From Flavisolibacter longurius (GTDB lineage: Bacteria; Bacteroidota; Bacteroidia; Chitinophagales; Chitinophagaceae), in contig JABUMY010000017.1 in the NCBI GenBank assembly GCA_013327885.1, positions 62,001 through 126,000 of the forward strand: a stretch of 64,000 bases of DNA. Direction: 5' to 3'. The notes beneath the pieces were generated by a model. It was given only the letters and a program-made list of their open reading frames with translations. It did not search any database and was not told where the DNA came from. Within the stretch, counting starts at the first letter, position 1, and every line of letters starts with the position of its first letter. Shown piece by piece: positions 9,593-17,718 of this stretch. A program made the translations under genes and the position numbers.

Positions 9593-11020
9593 ATGAGTTC
9601 AGATCGCAGAAAGTTTCTTCGCAACCTGGCATTTGGTTCGGGTGCTCTTGCTGTCGGTATTCCGTCCTGGGGTGCCACCGATGCCGAAAAGGACGAAGCC
9701 CTGCAGCGTACCTATGAATGGGCCGGACAAGGCCAGCGTTTTAACATGAGTGGCTATGCCGCACCCAGGATAGACAAGGTTCGCATTGGCTTTATTGGTT
9801 TGGGCATGCGCGGACCCGGAGCGGTTGAACGCATGTCGTATATAGAAGGAGTGGAGATAAAAGCCCTTTGCGATAAATATCCTGAAAGGGCTACCAAGGC
9901 GCAGGACTACTTAACCAAAAAAGGTTTGCCAAAAGCAAAAGAATATAGCGGCGAAGATGGCTGGAAAGCGATGATCCAGAACGAAGACCTGGACCTGGTG
10001 TACATCTGTACGCCATGGCACCTGCATACACCCATGTCGGTGTACGCTATGCAGCACGGCAAGCACGTTGCCTGCGAAGTGCCCATTGCGGTTACCATGG
10101 ACGAATGCTGGCAACTGGTGGAAACATCGGAAAAGACCCGCAAGCATTGTATGATGCTGGAGAACTGCTGCTACGACTTTTTTGAGATGCTGACCCTGAA
10201 CATGGCCCGCAACGGAATGTTTGGTGAACTGGTTCATGCCGAAGGTGCCTACATCCATGACCTTCGTGACCTGAACTTCAGCAAAACAGGCTATGCCGAT
10301 ATGTGGCGCTTAAAGCAAAACATGACCCGCAACGGCAGCCTGTATCCCACACACGGATTAGGTCCCATCGCACAATGCATGGACATTAACCGTGGTGATA
10401 AATTCAGTCACCTGGTTTCAATGTCAACCAACGATTACCAGATGGGAGAGATGGCAAAGGAAAAAGCAGCAAAGGACCCGTTTTACCAGCCTTTTGTTGG
10501 CAAGCAATACCGCGGCAACATGAACACAACGCTTATTCGTACCGACAAGGGAAAAACGGTGATGGTACAACACGATGTAACAACACCAAGGCCTTATTCA
10601 CGCATTCACCTGTTGAGCGGTACAAAAGGAGTTGCGCAAAAATACCCGGCACCCGAACGCATTGCCTTTGGCCATAGCTGGGTGAAAAGTGAAGAGTTGA
10701 AAGACCTGTATGCCAAACACACGCCACCTATTATCAAGCATGTGGGTGATATTGCCAAAAAGATTGGTGGTCATGGCGGCATGGACTTTATCATGGACTG
10801 GCGCCTGATCGATTGCCTGCGAAACGGTTTACCGCTCGACCAGGATGTGTATGATGGGGCTCTTTGGAGTTCTGTATTCCCGCTCAGCGAACGGTCTGTG
10901 GCCAAGCAATCCCGTACGGTTGATGTTCCGGATTTTACCCGTGGCGCGTGGAAAACAAACAAGCCGGTAAACCTGACGCTGGATGGTGGCGGCAATACAA
11001 CGGTTCGCCAAAAAGCATAA
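9593..11020 (+). CDS. GH109 alpha-N-acetylgalactosaminidase-like, Tat-exported
   Basis: 475 residues from the ATG at 9593. This start places a twin-arginine signal at the N-terminus (SSDRRKFLRNLAFGSGALAVG region); the longer upstream frame lacks a signal. The NAD-binding Rossmann motif GFIGLGMRG is near residues 66-74, followed by the Gfo/Idh/MocA fold with CTPWHLH and CEVPIAVTMDECW, which matches GH109. These enzymes cleave terminal alpha-GalNAc (blood group A type) by an NAD-dependent oxidation-elimination mechanism. Tat export fits, because cofactor is bound before export. Gfo/Idh/MocA oxidoreductases of other specificity are the alternative. The context of hexosaminidases and fucosidases supports a glycan role. 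Confidence 0.82.
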   Translation: MSSDRRKFLRNLAFGSGALAVGIPSWGATDAEKDEALQRTYEWAGQGQRFNMSGYAAPRIDKVRIGFIGLGMRGPGAVERMSYIEGVEIKALCDKYPERATKAQDYLTKKGLPKAKEYSGEDGWKAMIQNEDLDLVYICTPWHLHTPMSVYAMQHGKHVACEVPIAVTMDECWQLVETSEKTRKHCMMLENCCYDFFEMLTLNMARNGMFGELVHAEGAYIHDLRDLNFSKTGYADMWRLKQNMTRNGSLYPTHGLGPIAQCMDINRGDKFSHLVSMSTNDYQMGEMAKEKAAKDPFYQPFVGKQYRGNMNTTLIRTDKGKTVMVQHDVTTPRPYSRIHLLSGTKGVAQKYPAPERIAFGHSWVKSEELKDLYAKHTPPIIKHVGDIAKKIGGHGGMDFIMDWRLIDCLRNGLPLDQDVYDGALWSSVFPLSERSVAKQSRTVDVPDFTRGAWKTNKPVNLTLDGGGNTTVRQKA

Positions 11021-11057
11021 CACAATCGCCCGGCATTGGCCAAGACTGTATTCTACC

Positions 11058-11084
11058 AAACAGCTTCCATTCAGGGAGCTGTTT
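11058..11084 (+). terminator. Hairpin after the GH109 gene
   Basis: AAACAGCT (11058-11065) pairs with AGCTGTTT (11077-11084), extended inward by TCC/GGG with one wobble. It lacks a long T-run on the + side, so it is a weak terminator or processing site. It sits in the 246-base gap before the second GH20 gene. Confidence 0.45.
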
Positions 11085-11220
11085 GTATATTGAATGTGTT
11101 CATTTTTCGGAAGAAAGATGTGTAATTGAATCTAAGTGTTGTGACGGCTGTTCCGTTTCTTTGCAATTGAAATTTGCAAAGCACGAAGCCTTATTTGCTA
11201 ACGACATCTGGCTTGTCGTT

Positions 11221-11243
11221 CAACTAAAATTTTTTGTTAGTTG
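11221..11243. repeat. Small palindrome upstream of the second GH20 gene
   Basis: CAACTAA and TTAGTTG form a perfect 7-base inverted repeat with a T-rich loop, ending 23 bases before the GH20 start codon. It could be an operator or a leader hairpin. Nothing in the window identifies a cognate regulator. Confidence 0.35.
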
Positions 11244-11266
11244 CGTATAACTAAGAATAAAAAACA

Positions 11267-13576
11267 ATGAACAATAAACTAAGAACCTATTTTGCAGCAA
11301 TATTATTCTTGCTGACGGTTGCCTGCTTTGGGCAGGAACCAGCTATTATTCCAAAGCCGGTACAAATGGAAAATGGTGAAGGCCATTTTACTATCGATAA
11401 AGAAACCGCTCTCCATTTTCAACAGGGAAATAAAGACCTGCAGGCGGCGGCTGCATATTTAACTGCGGCCGTTCAAGCTGTTTCCGGCATTAAGCTTTCA
11501 CAGAAAGCAAAAGCAGGAAAGCGGATTAGTCTCCGGTTGGCAAAAACAGCTGACATCGGGACCGAAGGATACCTTTTGCAAGTGGCACCGACTGCCATCA
11601 CGCTTACCGCTAATACCAAAGCCGGAATTTTTTATGGCATGCAAACGCTTTTGCAAACCCTTCCGGCCATTCGCACCAATGCGCCCCTGCTTGTTCCGGC
11701 CATGACGGTGAAAGACTATCCACGCTTTACCTGGCGGGGCATGCACCTGGATGTAAGCCGTCACTTTTTTTCACCCGAGCTGGTAAAGCAATACATCGAC
11801 CTGATGGCGGCGTATAAAATGAACACCTTTCACTGGCACCTGTCGGATGACCAGGGCTGGCGCATCGAGATCAAAAATTACCCGAAGTTGACAAGCGTTG
11901 GCGCCTGGCGGGTAGATCAAACCGAAAAGGTATGGGCCGACAGGCCACAGGCAAAAGAAGGCGAGAAACCCACTTACGGCGGCTATTATACACAAGAGCA
12001 GGTAAAAGAAATTGTTCGCTACGCGGCGGCAAGGTCCATTACCATTGTGCCGGAACTGGATGTTCCGGGTCACAGTGCAGCGGCTATTGCTGCTTACCCT
12101 GCCCTGAGCTGTTCGCAAAAACCGCAGTTGCCCATGACCGGCGGCAATTACACCGGTGTTTCCTCCAATCTCTGCCCGGGTAACGACAGCGTGTACACGT
12201 TTTTGCAAACTGTTTATGGCGAGTTAATGGCGCTGTTCCCTTCCCAATACATTCACGTTGGCGGCGACGAGGTGGATAAAACGGCTTGGAAAGGATGTGT
12301 CAAATGCCAGGCAAGAATGAAGCGGGAAGGACTGAAAAACGAAGAAGAGCTGCAGAGCTATTTTATCCGGCGCATGGAGAAGATCATCAATGCAAAAGGA
12401 CGGAAAATGATCGGCTGGGACGAGATCCTCGAAGGCGGACTGGCACCTTCGGCCACTGTTATGAGCTGGCGCGGAGAGGCTGGTGGCATTGAAGCAGCGA
12501 AGATGGGACATAACGTGGTGATGACCCCGGGTAATCCTGTTTACTTCGATCATTACCAGGGCGACCCCGCATCGGAACCAATCGCGTTTGGCGGTTTTAA
12601 TACGTTGCGAAGCGTTTATAACTATGAACCCATTCCCAAAGAGCTGACAGCAAAAGAAGCCGGATATGTGCTGGGAGCGCAAGCCAATTTATGGGCTGAG
12701 TTTATCACCACGCCATCGCATGTTTTGTACATGGTGCTGCCGCGCATGCTGGCCCTGTCGGAAGTGGTATGGAGCCCGAAAGAAAGCCGCAACTGGGAAG
12801 GTTTCAATGAGCGGTTGCAAACGCATTTCACAAGCTTTGAACAAAAAGGATTGCCGCACAGCAAGGGCAATTTTAAAGTGGAGATAAAGCCTGTATCACA
12901 ATCGGGGCAATTGCTGGCCCAACTCTCCACCGAAGCCTACAAAGGCGAAGTGTATTATACTACAGACGGCTCGCAACCAACCATGCTAAGCAATCGCTAT
13001 ACAGCACCGGTACCCGTTACGGCTACAATGGATCTAAAAGCGGTTACTGCCGTTAACGGTAAGGTGATGAGCGCTATACCATCAAAACAATCCTTCGCGG
13101 TGCACAAAGCCATTGGCCGTACGGTTACCTACACCCACCCGATCAGCCGCTATTACATGGCGGATGGTCCCAACTCACTTACCGATGGTATAAAAGGTAC
13201 CGAAGCTGTTGGCAAGTACTGGCACGGTATCTCAGGAAAAGACCTGGTTGCGACGATTGATCTTGGCAGTGAAACAAGCGTGCAGCAAATTTCATTGGGT
13301 TGTTTGCAGGCCTACCGCGACTGGATCATGATGCCGCAATGGGTGTCGTTTGAAGTGTCGGCGGATGGCAAAAAATTTACCGAAGTAGGAAGGGTTGCCA
13401 ACAACATTCCTGTAACCGAAGTGTCTTCGGTGATGAAGGATTTTGTGGCCAGCTTCCCCGAGCAGAAAGCAAGGTATGTGAGAGTGACGGCCAAGGTGCT
13501 GGAAGCTTTACCCAAAGGGCATTCTGGCGAAGGAAAACCGGCCTGGTTATTCGCCGATGAAATAGTTGTAAAGTAA
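11267..13576 (+). CDS. GH20 beta-N-acetylhexosaminidase with C-terminal F5/8-type domain
   Basis: 769 residues with a signal peptide (FAAILFLLTVACFGQ). Order of parts: GH20b domain, then the catalytic barrel with HWHLSDDQGWRIEIK, LDVPGHSAA and the Asp-Glu pair in HVGGDEVD near residues 334-335. A short chitobiase-type beta segment (YYTTDGSQPT) follows, and a C-terminal discoidin-like module of about 150 residues (SLTDGIKG, VATIDLG, FEVSADGKKF). It removes terminal beta-GlcNAc or beta-GalNAc outside the cytoplasm. The F5/8 module may bind galactose- or fucose-containing glycans. The next gene (GH29) starts 11 bases downstream, so the two are co-transcribed. Confidence 0.92.
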   Translation: MNNKLRTYFAAILFLLTVACFGQEPAIIPKPVQMENGEGHFTIDKETALHFQQGNKDLQAAAAYLTAAVQAVSGIKLSQKAKAGKRISLRLAKTADIGTEGYLLQVAPTAITLTANTKAGIFYGMQTLLQTLPAIRTNAPLLVPAMTVKDYPRFTWRGMHLDVSRHFFSPELVKQYIDLMAAYKMNTFHWHLSDDQGWRIEIKNYPKLTSVGAWRVDQTEKVWADRPQAKEGEKPTYGGYYTQEQVKEIVRYAAARSITIVPELDVPGHSAAAIAAYPALSCSQKPQLPMTGGNYTGVSSNLCPGNDSVYTFLQTVYGELMALFPSQYIHVGGDEVDKTAWKGCVKCQARMKREGLKNEEELQSYFIRRMEKIINAKGRKMIGWDEILEGGLAPSATVMSWRGEAGGIEAAKMGHNVVMTPGNPVYFDHYQGDPASEPIAFGGFNTLRSVYNYEPIPKELTAKEAGYVLGAQANLWAEFITTPSHVLYMVLPRMLALSEVVWSPKESRNWEGFNERLQTHFTSFEQKGLPHSKGNFKVEIKPVSQSGQLLAQLSTEAYKGEVYYTTDGSQPTMLSNRYTAPVPVTATMDLKAVTAVNGKVMSAIPSKQSFAVHKAIGRTVTYTHPISRYYMADGPNSLTDGIKGTEAVGKYWHGISGKDLVATIDLGSETSVQQISLGCLQAYRDWIMMPQWVSFEVSADGKKFTEVGRVANNIPVTEVSSVMKDFVASFPEQKARYVRVTAKVLEALPKGHSGEGKPAWLFADEIVVK

Positions 13577-13587
13577 AAAAGCGGAGA

Positions 13588-15099
13588 ATGAAAAAAGCAA
13601 GTATATACCTGTTGCTGTTAATTGCCTTGAAAGGTTGGGCGCAACCGGCAAAAGAAGGACAAAATTTTGTGTTGATCGATCCTGCCGATTCGGAAGCAGC
13701 GATCGTTCGCAAGGCAGCACAGGTAGTGCCTACGCCGCGGCAGTTGAAATGGCAGCAGATGGAGCTGACCGCATTTTTTCATTTTGGCGTGAACACCTTC
13801 ACCGGTCGCGAATGGGGCGATGGAAAAGAAGACCCGAAAGTGTTCAATCCAACAGCGCTGGATGCAAGGCAATGGGTGCGGGAAGCAAAAGCAGCGGGTT
13901 TTAAACTTGTAATTCTAACGGCAAAGCACCACGATGGTTTTTGCCTTTGGCCTACAGCCACAACATCACATTCGGTAAAAAACAGCTTGTGGAAAGAGGG
14001 CAAAGGTGACGTGGTGAAAGAAGTGGCCGAAGCCTGCAAGGAATACGGTATTTCCTTCGGCGTTTACCTCTCGCCCTGGGACCGCAATGCGGCGGTGTAC
14101 GGCACCGAAGCTTACAATGATTTTTTTATTGCACAACTCACCGAGTTGCTGACTGGCTACGGAAAAGTGGACGAAGTTTGGTTTGACGGGGCCAACGGCG
14201 AAGGGCCAAACGGCAAAAAGCAGGTCTATGATTTTGAACGGTATTACAAACTCATTCGCAAGCTACAACCGCAGGCCGTTATCGCTGTGATGGGACCGGA
14301 TGTGCGTTGGGTGGGAACCGAAACAGGCTATGGCCGTGAGCAGGAATGGAGCGTGGTACCCGCCAATAACCTGAACCCCGAAAGCATTGCCGCGAACTCG
14401 CAGCAAGGCCTTGCCTTTAAGCCGCAAGGTGATATGATGGGCAATGACCTTGGCAGTCGCGAAAAGATTAAAACGGCAAAAGGCCTGGTGTGGTACCCCG
14501 CCGAAACCGATGTGTCGATCCGGCCAGGATGGTTTTACCACGAAAAGGATGATGAGAAAGTAAAAACGCCGGAAAAGCTGCTGGATATTTATTACAGCTC
14601 CGTGGGCAGAAACGGTGTGTTGCTCTTGAACCTGCCGCCCGACAAACGTGGCCTCATTCACGAAGCGGATGTAAAGAGCTTACGGGAATGGCGCCGGCAG
14701 ATTGACGCCACCTTTGCAAAAAACCTGGCGAAGGGTGCCAAAGTGAGAACGGCCAATGGTCGCAATGGTGCGGCCATGCTGGATGGGAAAAATAACAGCT
14801 ATTGGACGACGAAAGCTGCGGATACAACAGCGGTGATCGAAGTTGACTTAAAGGCATCTGTCACCTTTGATGTTTTGCTCCTGCAGGAAGCTATCCCGGT
14901 TGGCCAACGGATCGAAAAATTTGTGCTGGAATACAGGGATGGAAATGAATGGAAAAAAATAACCGAAGGAACTACGGTTGGGTATAAACGTTTATTACGT
15001 TTTGAGCCTGTTACCACCGCCAAAGTTCGCCTGCGCATTTTGTCTTCCAGGCTGAACCCAACTTTATCTGAATTCGGCTTGTACAAACAGGCAAAATAA
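13588..15099 (+). CDS. Alpha-L-fucosidase, GH29 (subfamily B-like) with C-terminal F5/8 domain
   Basis: 503 residues with a signal peptide (IYLLLLIALKGWAQ). GH29 motifs: FFHFGVNTF, ILTAKHHDGFCLWPT near residues 107-121, and the nucleophile in EVWFDGANG (Asp near 200). After the barrel, the last 120 residues (TANGRNGAAMLDGKNNSYW to the end) form a discoidin-like beta module with VIEVDLKASVTFDVLLLQE. The spacing resembles the GH29 group that acts on branched alpha-1,3/1,4-fucose in Lewis structures; that is inference from motif style. It follows the GH20 gene by 11 bases and precedes the sulfatase by 80. Confidence 0.88.
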   Translation: MKKASIYLLLLIALKGWAQPAKEGQNFVLIDPADSEAAIVRKAAQVVPTPRQLKWQQMELTAFFHFGVNTFTGREWGDGKEDPKVFNPTALDARQWVREAKAAGFKLVILTAKHHDGFCLWPTATTSHSVKNSLWKEGKGDVVKEVAEACKEYGISFGVYLSPWDRNAAVYGTEAYNDFFIAQLTELLTGYGKVDEVWFDGANGEGPNGKKQVYDFERYYKLIRKLQPQAVIAVMGPDVRWVGTETGYGREQEWSVVPANNLNPESIAANSQQGLAFKPQGDMMGNDLGSREKIKTAKGLVWYPAETDVSIRPGWFYHEKDDEKVKTPEKLLDIYYSSVGRNGVLLLNLPPDKRGLIHEADVKSLREWRRQIDATFAKNLAKGAKVRTANGRNGAAMLDGKNNSYWTTKAADTTAVIEVDLKASVTFDVLLLQEAIPVGQRIEKFVLEYRDGNEWKKITEGTTVGYKRLLRFEPVTTAKVRLRILSSRLNPTLSEFGLYKQAK

Positions 15100-15179
15100 A
15101 ATGGATAGTTGCCAGCGGGCAGATTGAAAGCTGCAGTGTGATCAAATCAACTTTTGGCAAATCAGCATAAATATTACGG

Positions 15180-16739
15180 ATGAAAAGTTTCCAGAAAAAT
15201 AACTGGCTTTTAGGAATGGTGTTGTTAATGGCGCTGCAGGCAACGGCCCAAAAGCGGCCCAACATCCTGATCATTGTTTCGGATGATCATGCCTTCCAGG
15301 CCATTGGTGCTTACGGCAGTAAGCTGATGCAAACGCCAGCCATCGACCGCATTGCGAAAGAGGGAACGGCGTTCAACAAAGCCTATGTTACCAATTCTAT
15401 TTGCGGTCCCAGCCGCGCCGTGATCTTGACTGGTAAATACAGTCACAAGAACGGTTTTAAGGACAACGAGAATTCAAGCTTTGACGGCTCGCAAAACACC
15501 TTTATCAAAGAGCTTACCCGCAGCGGTTATCAAACAGCATGGATCGGCAAATGGCATCTTGAAACACAGCCGCAGGGTTTTTCGTATTGGCAGATCCTTC
15601 CGGGACAGGGACAGTATTACAACCCCGATTTTATACAGATGGATGGCAGTCGCAAGCGCATAGAAGGCTATGCCACAAACGTAGTGGAAGACCTGGCCGA
15701 ATCCTGGTTGGATGGGCGGGATACGACAAAACCATTTTGCCTTGTGATCGGCCATAAGGCCACGCACCGAACCTGGCTGCCGGATACGGCCGACATGGGA
15801 CGATTTGATCAAATAAAATTTCCGCTGCCACCAAGTTTTCGTGACAATTACGAAGGCCGGCAGGCAGCAGCGGTGCAGGACATGAGCATCGATAAGACAA
15901 TGATCATGGGTTACGACCTGAAGATGTTTGCGAGTAAAGAACAAGCTGATAAGGAGGGAAGCGTCAAGCGCATGAACGAAGCGCAGCGGGCAAAATTTGA
16001 TGCCTACTATGGCGCTGTTTATTCTGACTTTAAAAAGCAAAACCTCACCGGCGCTGCGCTGGCAGAATGGAAATACCAGCGTTATGTAAAAGATTACCTG
16101 GCAACGGCAGCTTCGCTTGACCGCAACATTGGCCGGGCCCTCGATTACCTGGATCAAAACGGTCTTGCCAGCAATACCTTGGTAGTTTATTTGTCCGACC
16201 AGGGATTTTTTATGGGAGAACACGGTTGGTTTGACAAACGGTTTATGTACGAGGAATCGTTTCGTACACCAATGGTGATGCGGTATCCCGGCGTGGTAAA
16301 ACCGGGAACAAAAACGGATGCCTTTGTGATGAACCTTGACCTGGCGCCAACCATGCTGTCGGCAGCCGGTGTTCCGGTCCCTGGTGATATGCAAGGCAAA
16401 TCCATCTTGCCCCTTATTATTAAGAAAAAAGAGAAGGGCCGCGATGCCATGTATTACCATTATTACGAAAATGGTGAGCATTCCGTGTCGCCGCATTTTG
16501 GCATCCGCACGGCACGCTACAAGTTGATACGGTTTTACAAACGAGTGGAAGGCTGGGAGCTTTATGACCTGAAAAAGGACAAGGCGGAAATGAAAACCCT
16601 TTTTGGTAAAAAGGGGTATGAAAAGATCACAGCTACGCTGATGCAGCAGTTACAGGGATTGATTGGTGAATACGAAGACAACGATGCAAACACCATCCTG
16701 CAAAAAGAAAATGGCAAAAAATACCCGCCTGCGTTTTAA
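15180..16739 (+). CDS. Secreted sulfatase (S1 family, Cys-type)
   Basis: 519 residues with an export signal (LLGMVLLMALQATAQ). The family starts with RPNILIIVSDDHAFQAIG (metal-binding Asp-Asp). The modification signature CGPSRAVILTG begins at Cys75, which would be converted to formylglycine. It ends with typical sulfatase segments GEHGWFDKRFMYEESFRTP and GWELYDLKKD. It would remove sulfate esters, plausibly 6-O-sulfate from GlcNAc or Gal in mucin-like glycans given the neighbours, but the substrate is not readable from the motif. No formylglycine-generating enzyme is encoded in this window. Confidence 0.9.
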   Translation: MKSFQKNNWLLGMVLLMALQATAQKRPNILIIVSDDHAFQAIGAYGSKLMQTPAIDRIAKEGTAFNKAYVTNSICGPSRAVILTGKYSHKNGFKDNENSSFDGSQNTFIKELTRSGYQTAWIGKWHLETQPQGFSYWQILPGQGQYYNPDFIQMDGSRKRIEGYATNVVEDLAESWLDGRDTTKPFCLVIGHKATHRTWLPDTADMGRFDQIKFPLPPSFRDNYEGRQAAAVQDMSIDKTMIMGYDLKMFASKEQADKEGSVKRMNEAQRAKFDAYYGAVYSDFKKQNLTGAALAEWKYQRYVKDYLATAASLDRNIGRALDYLDQNGLASNTLVVYLSDQGFFMGEHGWFDKRFMYEESFRTPMVMRYPGVVKPGTKTDAFVMNLDLAPTMLSAAGVPVPGDMQGKSILPLIIKKKEKGRDAMYYHYYENGEHSVSPHFGIRTARYKLIRFYKRVEGWELYDLKKDKAEMKTLFGKKGYEKITATLMQQLQGLIGEYEDNDANTILQKENGKKYPPAF

Positions 16740-16948
16740 TTGATCTTGCAATCAATAAAAAACTACGCTCAGTTGCAATAAAATCAGTAACTACTATCAC
16801 CAATGGCATTCTCCTTCCGGCTTTGGTGATGGATGCACTACATACCGCCAATGCTCACCTGTATTTGTTGCGGTGGTTTCTCCGAAATAGCGGAAATTGC
16901 AGGTACGCGAAAAATAATTCGTTAGAGCACAGCCATCACCAACGCCAT

Positions 16949-17566
16949 ATGAAGAGTGAATTTTTAAGCCTTATCGACCTGCTGGGCATCATCTCCTTTG
17001 CCATATCGGGAGTGTTTGCTGCCATGCAACGCAAGCTCGATATTTTCGGTATACTCGTTATTGCTTTCACCACGGCGCTGGGTGGCGGAACCATCCGCGA
17101 TATGCTGATCGGCGACCTGCCCGTGCAGTGGATGCGCAACCTGGACTACACCATCGTTATTTCTGTTACAACCGGCATCACCATTGTTTTTCATAATATC
17201 ATCCGTAACCTGGAAAAGCCGCTTTTTGTTTTTGATGCCCTCGGGCTTGGCTTCTTTACCATTCTTGGTATTCAGAAAGGATTGGCCTGGGGACTACACC
17301 CCGGCATCTGCATTATTTTGGGAACCATTACCGCATGTTTTGGCGGCGTTATCCGCGATATTGCGTTGAACAAAATTCCGCTTGTTTTTCAGCGGGAGAT
17401 CTATGCCACGGCTTGCATTGCCGGCGCAGGACTTTACTTTCTTTTGGGACAAACCGATATCAACAAAAGTTGGTTGGATGTGATCTGCATTTCCGTCATC
17501 TCCGGTATCCGCATCCTGTCGGTGTTTTTTAAGCTGGAGCTTCCCGGGTTTTATAAAAGCGAGTGA
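16949..17566 (+). CDS. UPF0126/YicG-type membrane protein (TRIC-like cation channel family)
   Basis: 205 residues from the ATG at 16949. The upstream 42 residues of the open frame are polar and unlike the family, so they are excluded. There are about seven transmembrane segments and two copies of the family repeat: GGGTIRDMLIGDLPVQW and FGGVIRDIALNKIPLVF. Homologues form a TRIC-like fold or act as small amino-acid channels; glycine uptake has been proposed for some. It is unrelated to the preceding sulfatase and is a likely single-gene unit. The 209-base gap before it holds nothing clear. Confidence 0.82.
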   Translation: MKSEFLSLIDLLGIISFAISGVFAAMQRKLDIFGILVIAFTTALGGGTIRDMLIGDLPVQWMRNLDYTIVISVTTGITIVFHNIIRNLEKPLFVFDALGLGFFTILGIQKGLAWGLHPGICIILGTITACFGGVIRDIALNKIPLVFQREIYATACIAGAGLYFLLGQTDINKSWLDVICISVISGIRILSVFFKLELPGFYKSE

Positions 17567-17689
17567 AGTTTTTTAAACGGCATATCCCGGTTTTTAAGAT
17601 CAGATTGCGTCAACCTTCTTCCCTACACATTTCAATGTAATCCTTCCAAATTTGCATAGGAACGGCTCTTTGCAAACTACCGAACCGCT

Positions 17690-17697
17690 TATCTTCA
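17690..17697 (+). promoter_or_regulatory. Variant -7 box (TATCTTCA) for the SNF2 gene
   Basis: TATCTTCA is a relaxed match to TAnnTTTG, 21 bases before the SNF2 start, with TTTG at 17669-17672 as a possible -33 element. The same octamer precedes the SET gene at 51825. Confidence 0.4.
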
Positions 17698-17718
17698 CGG
17701 CTTAAGAGAACATGCCGA

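Noticed and set aside
15474-16496. 340-residue open frame antisense to the sulfatase gene
   Set aside because: It fully overlaps a clear sulfatase on the other strand and shows no family motif; it is a shadow of that gene's codon bias.
16823-16948. N-terminal extension of the UPF0126 protein
   Set aside because: The 42 extra residues are polar and do not fit the family, which starts at the ATG at 16949.
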